A DNA stretch of 64,000 nt from assembly GCA_001898335.1 (NCBI GenBank), contig MKTS01000001.1, forward strand, positions 310,001-374,000, given 5' to 3'. The DNA comes from Mucilaginibacter sp. 44-25. GTDB lineage: Bacteria; Bacteroidota; Bacteroidia; Sphingobacteriales; Sphingobacteriaceae. Of this stretch, positions 59,940-64,000 are shown in pieces. How positions within the stretch are numbered: the stretch's first letter is position 1; each line of letters opens with the position of its first letter. A model generated the notes under the pieces. It saw only the letters and a list, made by a program, of their open reading frames with translations, ran no database searches and was not told the DNA's origin. A program made the translations under genes and the position numbers.

Positions 59940-61121
59940 ATGAAATACGGAGTAAATGAACAAGGATATTACGGTGATTTTGGCGGAGCATACATTCCTG
60001 AAATGCTTTACCCTAATGTAGAGGAATTACGCCGCGAATACGTAAAAATTTTAGACGACCCGGATTTTAAACAGGAGTTTGACCAGTTAATGAAAGATTA
60101 CGTTGGCCGGCCTTCACCTTTGTATTACGCTAAGCGTTATTCTGAAAAATACGGCGCCAATATTTTCTTTAAGCGGGAAGACCTTAACCATACCGGTTCA
60201 CATAAGATAAACAATGCCATTGGACAGATATTGCTGGCTAAACGCCTTGGTAAAAAGCGCATTATTGCTGAAACAGGTGCCGGGCAGCATGGCGTTGCCA
60301 CAGCAACAGTTTGCGCCTTAATGGGTATTGAGTGTATTGTTTACATGGGCGAAATAGATATGGAGCGCCAGGCGCCTAACGTAGCCCGCATGAAGATGTT
60401 AGGTGCAACCGTGATCCCTGCAACATCGGGTAGTAAAACGCTGAAGGACGCTACCAACGAGGCGCTGCGCGATTGGATAGCCAACCCGGTGGATACGCAT
60501 TATATCATCGGCTCCGTCGTAGGGCCATATCCGTACCCGGAGATGGTGGCAAAGTTTCAATCCATCATATCTGCCGAAACCAAGGTACAGCTCAAAGAAC
60601 AAACCGGCAGCGAATTACCGCAATATATATTGGCATGTGTTGGTGGTGGCAGCAATGCAATGGGTATGTTCTACAATTTCCTTGATGATGAAGAAGTTAA
60701 ATTAGTTGCCGTTGAAGCTGCAGGCAAAGGCGTAAACAGTGGCCATTCTGCCGCTACAACTGCATTGGGGAAAGAGGGCGTATTGCACGGGAGCCGCACT
60801 ATTTTAATGCAAAGTGACGATGGCCAGGTTGTTGAACCTTATTCTATATCAGCCGGATTAGATTATCCGGGCATAGGTCCGCAGCACGCACACTTGTATA
60901 AAGTTAACCGCGCGCAATACGTGAGTATTACCGATGAAGAATCGTTAAATGCTGGTTTGCTTTGCTGCCAGTTAGAAGGCATTATACCGGCAATAGAAAC
61001 CGCTCATGCCTTGGCTTACCTCGAAAAGATGACTTTCAAAAAGAATGATAATGTGGTGATCTGCATCTCCGGCCGTGGCGATAAAGATCTGAGTACCTAT
61101 ATTAAGCATTTTGGATATTAG
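59940..61121 (+). CDS. trpB: Tryptophan synthase beta subunit
   Basis: 393 residues. The N-terminal 'GYYGDFGGAYIPEML' is typical. The PLP-binding Lys lies in HTGSHKINNAIGQ (near 86), followed by 'ETGAGQHGVATA' and the phosphate-binding GGGSNAMG (near 235). It makes tryptophan from indole and serine. trpA, the usual next gene, is absent; after the stop comes repeat-rich non-coding DNA. Confidence 0.96.
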   Translation: MKYGVNEQGYYGDFGGAYIPEMLYPNVEELRREYVKILDDPDFKQEFDQLMKDYVGRPSPLYYAKRYSEKYGANIFFKREDLNHTGSHKINNAIGQILLAKRLGKKRIIAETGAGQHGVATATVCALMGIECIVYMGEIDMERQAPNVARMKMLGATVIPATSGSKTLKDATNEALRDWIANPVDTHYIIGSVVGPYPYPEMVAKFQSIISAETKVQLKEQTGSELPQYILACVGGGSNAMGMFYNFLDDEEVKLVAVEAAGKGVNSGHSAATTALGKEGVLHGSRTILMQSDDGQVVEPYSISAGLDYPGIGPQHAHLYKVNRAQYVSITDEESLNAGLLCCQLEGIIPAIETAHALAYLEKMTFKKNDNVVICISGRGDKDLSTYIKHFGY

Positions 61122-61137
61122 GTGGCGAGGATACCGT

Positions 61138-61256
61138 GGTGAATGGTGAGAGAAAAATGGTGAGTGATTGTGAACTTTACGTATTTATCAAAAGTCCATC
61201 ATTCACCAAACTTATATCCCACTCACCATTTCCTACTGACTGTTCGCCGCTCACTA
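61138..61256. repeat. Intergenic GGTGA/TCACC repeat with inverted arms
   Basis: ATGGTGAGTG (61157-61166) and CACTCACCAT (61220-61229) are perfect inverted arms. Further GGTGAATGGTGAG and ATTCACC copies lie around them. Such short-period ATTCACC-type repeats are scattered between genes in many Bacteroidota. A 62-codon frame crossing them is not a gene. Confidence 0.55.
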
Positions 61257-61342
61257 ATATGTATCATAAACGTACACATGCTGTCACACTTACGAACAGC
61301 TTACACTTTTCACAATTACTATAAATATCTATAAATCAGTAA

Positions 61343-61372
61343 TTTGTTATTTTGGTATAGCTTTTAACCTTG
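61343..61372 (+). promoter_or_regulatory. Promoter candidate for the FtsX-type permease gene
   Basis: TTTG (61343-61346), an 18-nt spacer and TAACCTTG (61365-61372), one base from TAnnTTTG, 20 nt before the gene. Confidence 0.5.
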
Positions 61373-61391
61373 TTAGGTAAATACCGTCACA

Positions 61392-63818
61392 ATGCTGAAA
61401 AATTACATCAAGATCGCGTGGAGAAATATTCTTCGCCATAAAGCTTATTCTTTAATTAATATTTCTGGTTTAACGGTGGGCATTGCTGCCTGTCTGCTCA
61501 TATTTGTAATTTTACAATTTGAGACCAGCTACAATAAGTTCAACGCCAATTATAAAAACATCTACCATATCATATCCGAGCAAAAGAGGGACGGTAGTAT
61601 TGATTACAACCCCGGTGTATCGGTACCTGCTTTAGAAGGTTTTCGGTTGGATATGCCACAAGTGAAGTTTGCCGCAGTAAACTCAAGCTATGGAAGCCAG
61701 TTCACTATTTTAAATAACGGAGAGAGCGTTTCTGCCAGCGACAAAAAATTTATTGAGCCGCTGGGCGTGATGTTTACCGAACCACAGTTCTTCGATATTT
61801 TTACTACCAAATGGCTTAGCGGCGATAAGAATGTTTTGGCACAACCCAACATGGTGGTATTATCAAAAGCTACCGCCGATAAATACTTTGGCGACTGGAA
61901 GCAGGCAAACGGAAAATCTATCAAAATTGATAACGCAATAACTTTGCGTGTAGCAGGTGTTATCAAAGATATGCCAAGCAACACAGATATTCCGCTTAAA
62001 GTGCTGATATCATACATCACCTGGAAAAATGCCGGCGATCTTTATGGTTACACAAACGAATGGGGCTCATTAAGCAGTAACCACCAGATTTTTGCGTTGC
62101 TGCCTGCTAATATGTCAAAAGATGCTTTTCAAAAGCAGATAGACATTTTTACCAAGAAAGCCACTGAAAATAAAACAAACAGCACCCGTATCCATATAGC
62201 ACAACCATTGGGCGAACTGCATTTTGACACCAGGATAGGCAACACCCTGGGCGATCACCTAACCAGCAAAGCCACACTTAAAACATTGGGGTTTATTGCC
62301 ATTCTTATCATTTTAATGGCATCTATCAACTTTATCAATTTGTCTACAGCTCAATCTGTTGGTCGGTCTAAAGAGGTAGGCATACGTAAAGTTTTGGGTA
62401 GTACGCGCTCACAACTTGTTGCCCAAGTTTTAGGTGAAACCATGTTAGTGATCTTGTTCTCAATATTCCTTGCATTGGCCCTGGCCAAGATAGCATTGCC
62501 CCATTTGAAGAATATCGCCAGTGTGCCGGATGATATTGCCTTGCTAAGTATGGGCACAGTTTTATTCCTTGTGACTACTTTTGTTGTAGTTGTTCTGCTA
62601 TCGGGTATTTATCCCGCATTGGTGGTTTCGGGCTTTAAACCGGTGCTGGCTTTAAAAAATAAAATTACAGCAGCGTCTATCGGTGGTATTCCGCTACGCA
62701 GGGCATTGGTGGTAGCACAGTTTGCTATTGCCCAATTGCTCATCATCGGCACTATAGTAGCCGTTAACCAAATGAATTTTGTTAACGAGGCCGACCTCGG
62801 TTTTAACAAAGAAGCAGTAATGATACTGCCCGGCTATACAGATAGTATCAGCCTGAGTAAAATGGAATCATTTAAAGCTACTCTGCTTCAAAACCCGAAT
62901 GTAAAATCGGTAAGTTTTGCATCTGATGCGCCATCATCAGATAATAACTCGGGCTCAAATTTCTACTTCAATAATTCTATGAAAGATCCTGACTTCAATA
63001 CTTTCCTGAAGTTTGGGGATAATGATTATTTTAAAACATTTGGGTTAAAGTTTGTGGCAGGCAAAGGTTTCGCTAAAAGCGACACCGTTAATCAGTTTGT
63101 GGTTAACGAAACTTTTATACATAAACTTGGCATTAAAAGGGCAGAGGATGCTATAGGCAAAACCATGAAACTGGGTAGCGCCAAAACGTTCTCTCCAATT
63201 GTTGGCGTAGTTAAAGACTTTAAGACTAACTCGTTACGTGATGAAGTGAAGCCCATTGCTATCTCATCAAGAAAAGCATTATTATCGCAAACAGCTGTCA
63301 AAATAGAGACCAAAGGCCTGAGCAACACCGCTAAAGCTGTACAAAGCCTATGGGAAAAAACCTATCCTGAATATGCCTACAACGGCTATTTCCTTGATGA
63401 AACCATTGCCCAATTTTACAAACAAGAAAATCAACTGGCACTGGTTTATAAGCTATTTGCCTTTATAGCCGTGTTTATTTCATGCCTCGGTTTATATGGT
63501 TTAGTATCGTACATGGCGGTACAGCGTACAAAAGAGGTGGGCGTACGTAAGGTTCTTGGCGCATCGGTATTGAATATCGTGTTGCTGTTCTCCAAAGAAT
63601 TCATGATCTTGATAGGTATATCATTCTTACTGGCCATACCTATAGCCTGGTACATGATGAACCAATGGCTCCAGAACTTCGTCTACCGCATACCACTAAC
63701 CGCGGGTGTATTTATTTTGGCAATGGCAACCTCTATCATTATCGCTTGGTTGACAGTTGGCTATAAAGCAACTAAAGCGGCATTAGTAAACCCTGTTAAA
63801 AGTTTAAGAAGCGAATAA
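61392..63818 (+). CDS. MacB/FtsX-type ABC transporter permease
   Basis: 808 residues in the Bacteroidetes double-FtsX form. The N-terminus 'MLKNYIKIAWRNILRHKAYSLINISGL' leads to span 1 near 20-42, then a MacB periplasmic domain, an FtsX core near 285-420 (SKEVGIRKVLGST), a second periplasmic domain, and a second FtsX core near 680-800 (TKEVGVRKVLGAS). It would work with a separate ATPase, not present here, in lipoprotein or antimicrobial-peptide handling; the substrate is unknown. A second gene of the same family follows 59 nt later. Confidence 0.92.
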   Translation: MLKNYIKIAWRNILRHKAYSLINISGLTVGIAACLLIFVILQFETSYNKFNANYKNIYHIISEQKRDGSIDYNPGVSVPALEGFRLDMPQVKFAAVNSSYGSQFTILNNGESVSASDKKFIEPLGVMFTEPQFFDIFTTKWLSGDKNVLAQPNMVVLSKATADKYFGDWKQANGKSIKIDNAITLRVAGVIKDMPSNTDIPLKVLISYITWKNAGDLYGYTNEWGSLSSNHQIFALLPANMSKDAFQKQIDIFTKKATENKTNSTRIHIAQPLGELHFDTRIGNTLGDHLTSKATLKTLGFIAILIILMASINFINLSTAQSVGRSKEVGIRKVLGSTRSQLVAQVLGETMLVILFSIFLALALAKIALPHLKNIASVPDDIALLSMGTVLFLVTTFVVVVLLSGIYPALVVSGFKPVLALKNKITAASIGGIPLRRALVVAQFAIAQLLIIGTIVAVNQMNFVNEADLGFNKEAVMILPGYTDSISLSKMESFKATLLQNPNVKSVSFASDAPSSDNNSGSNFYFNNSMKDPDFNTFLKFGDNDYFKTFGLKFVAGKGFAKSDTVNQFVVNETFIHKLGIKRAEDAIGKTMKLGSAKTFSPIVGVVKDFKTNSLRDEVKPIAISSRKALLSQTAVKIETKGLSNTAKAVQSLWEKTYPEYAYNGYFLDETIAQFYKQENQLALVYKLFAFIAVFISCLGLYGLVSYMAVQRTKEVGVRKVLGASVLNIVLLFSKEFMILIGISFLLAIPIAWYMMNQWLQNFVYRIPLTAGVFILAMATSIIIAWLTVGYKATKAALVNPVKSLRSE

Positions 63819-63877
63819 TTATACCACAGGTCAGTTTTGAGATTACACTGGTCTGCTGGTTTATAACATTTCCTACT

Positions 63878-64000
63878 ATGGTAAATAATTATTTTAAGAT
63901 AGCCTGGCGAAGCCTGGTTAAGCAAAAAGCTTATTCGCTTATTAACATAACAGGTTTAAGTATTGGCTTGTTGGCCTGTTTGATAGTGTCTACCGTTGTG
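63878..64000 (+). CDS. Second MacB/FtsX-type permease, N-terminal part
   Basis: Forty-one codons from the ATG at 63878, cut by the window edge. The start 'YFKIAWRSLVKQKAYSLIN' and the first membrane span align with the N-terminus of the preceding permease (KIAWRNILRHKAYSLIN), so this is a tandem paralogue. Confidence 0.85.
   Translation, partial: MVNNYFKIAWRSLVKQKAYSLINITGLSIGLLACLIVSTVV

Noticed and set aside
61136..61324. 62-codon frame after trpB
   Set aside because: It runs through GGTGA/TCACC repeats, has no ribosome-binding site or family, and does not resemble trpA.
1..64000. CRISPR array, rRNA operon, prophage or insertion-sequence transposase
   Set aside because: No regularly spaced repeats, rRNA segments, phage structural genes or transposase genes were seen in the window.

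Overview
The window looks like chromosomal DNA of a Bacteroidota bacterium, most likely Sphingobacteriaceae (Mucilaginibacter/Pedobacter type). Evidence: promoters of the TTTG-N19/20-TAnnTTTG type (tRNA promoter at 8708), few Shine-Dalgarno sequences, Bacteroidetes-type integrase, MobC/relaxase and TolC-RND genes, and a GH92 mannosidase. The family call rests on recalled gene families, not on a search.

Layout. 1-4779: the end of a glycerophosphodiesterase gene, then four tandem genes fitting the non-phosphorylating L-fucose route (UxaA-type dehydratase, SDR, FAH hydrolase, SDR). 4848-8404: cyclophilin, MazG/PRA-PH-like protein, DUF1543 protein and a large FAD/NAD-binding protein. 8405-8553: a structured candidate small RNA. 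8759-8832: tRNA-Pro(UGG).

8834-27327: an integrated mobilizable island of about 18.5 kb. It is bounded by a 16-bp repeat of the tRNA-Pro 3' end (8818-8833 and 27312-27327). The backbone is tyrosine integrase, two excisionase-like HTH proteins, a hairpin-rich oriT candidate, MobC and relaxase. The cargo reads as one Mg2+/divalent-metal homeostasis unit: NRMT-like Nramp transporter, porin, MgtA ATPase, MgtC, an MntP-like membrane protein, a 34-residue single-span peptide overlapping mgtA, two OmpR-type regulators and one histidine kinase. The two cargo transcription units start with the same architecture: tandem half-sites at exact 11-bp steps (six at 19171-19232, four at 24482-24521), the last one 27 bp from a TAnnTTTG box with no -33 element, then a short leader ORF beginning MD(T/A)GPS. 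This is the most novel part of the window.

27492-33661: TolC-RND-MFP efflux genes. 33754-40144: GH92 mannosidase, omega-amidase plus methionine aminotransferase, and a transglutaminase-like protein. 40245-42828: TrpXYZ-type ABC importer. 43250-46788: sorbosone-dehydrogenase-like lipoprotein, low-complexity exported protein, aldo/keto reductase. 46900-52507: a protease/propeller/beta-barrel protein and PBP1A. 52870-58032: GMC oxidoreductase with ThuA protein, M28 peptidase and a Kir-type channel. 58083-61121: trpDFB behind a textbook attenuator with a Trp-Trp-Trp leader peptide. 61392-64000: two tandem MacB/FtsX-type permeases, the second cut by the window edge.
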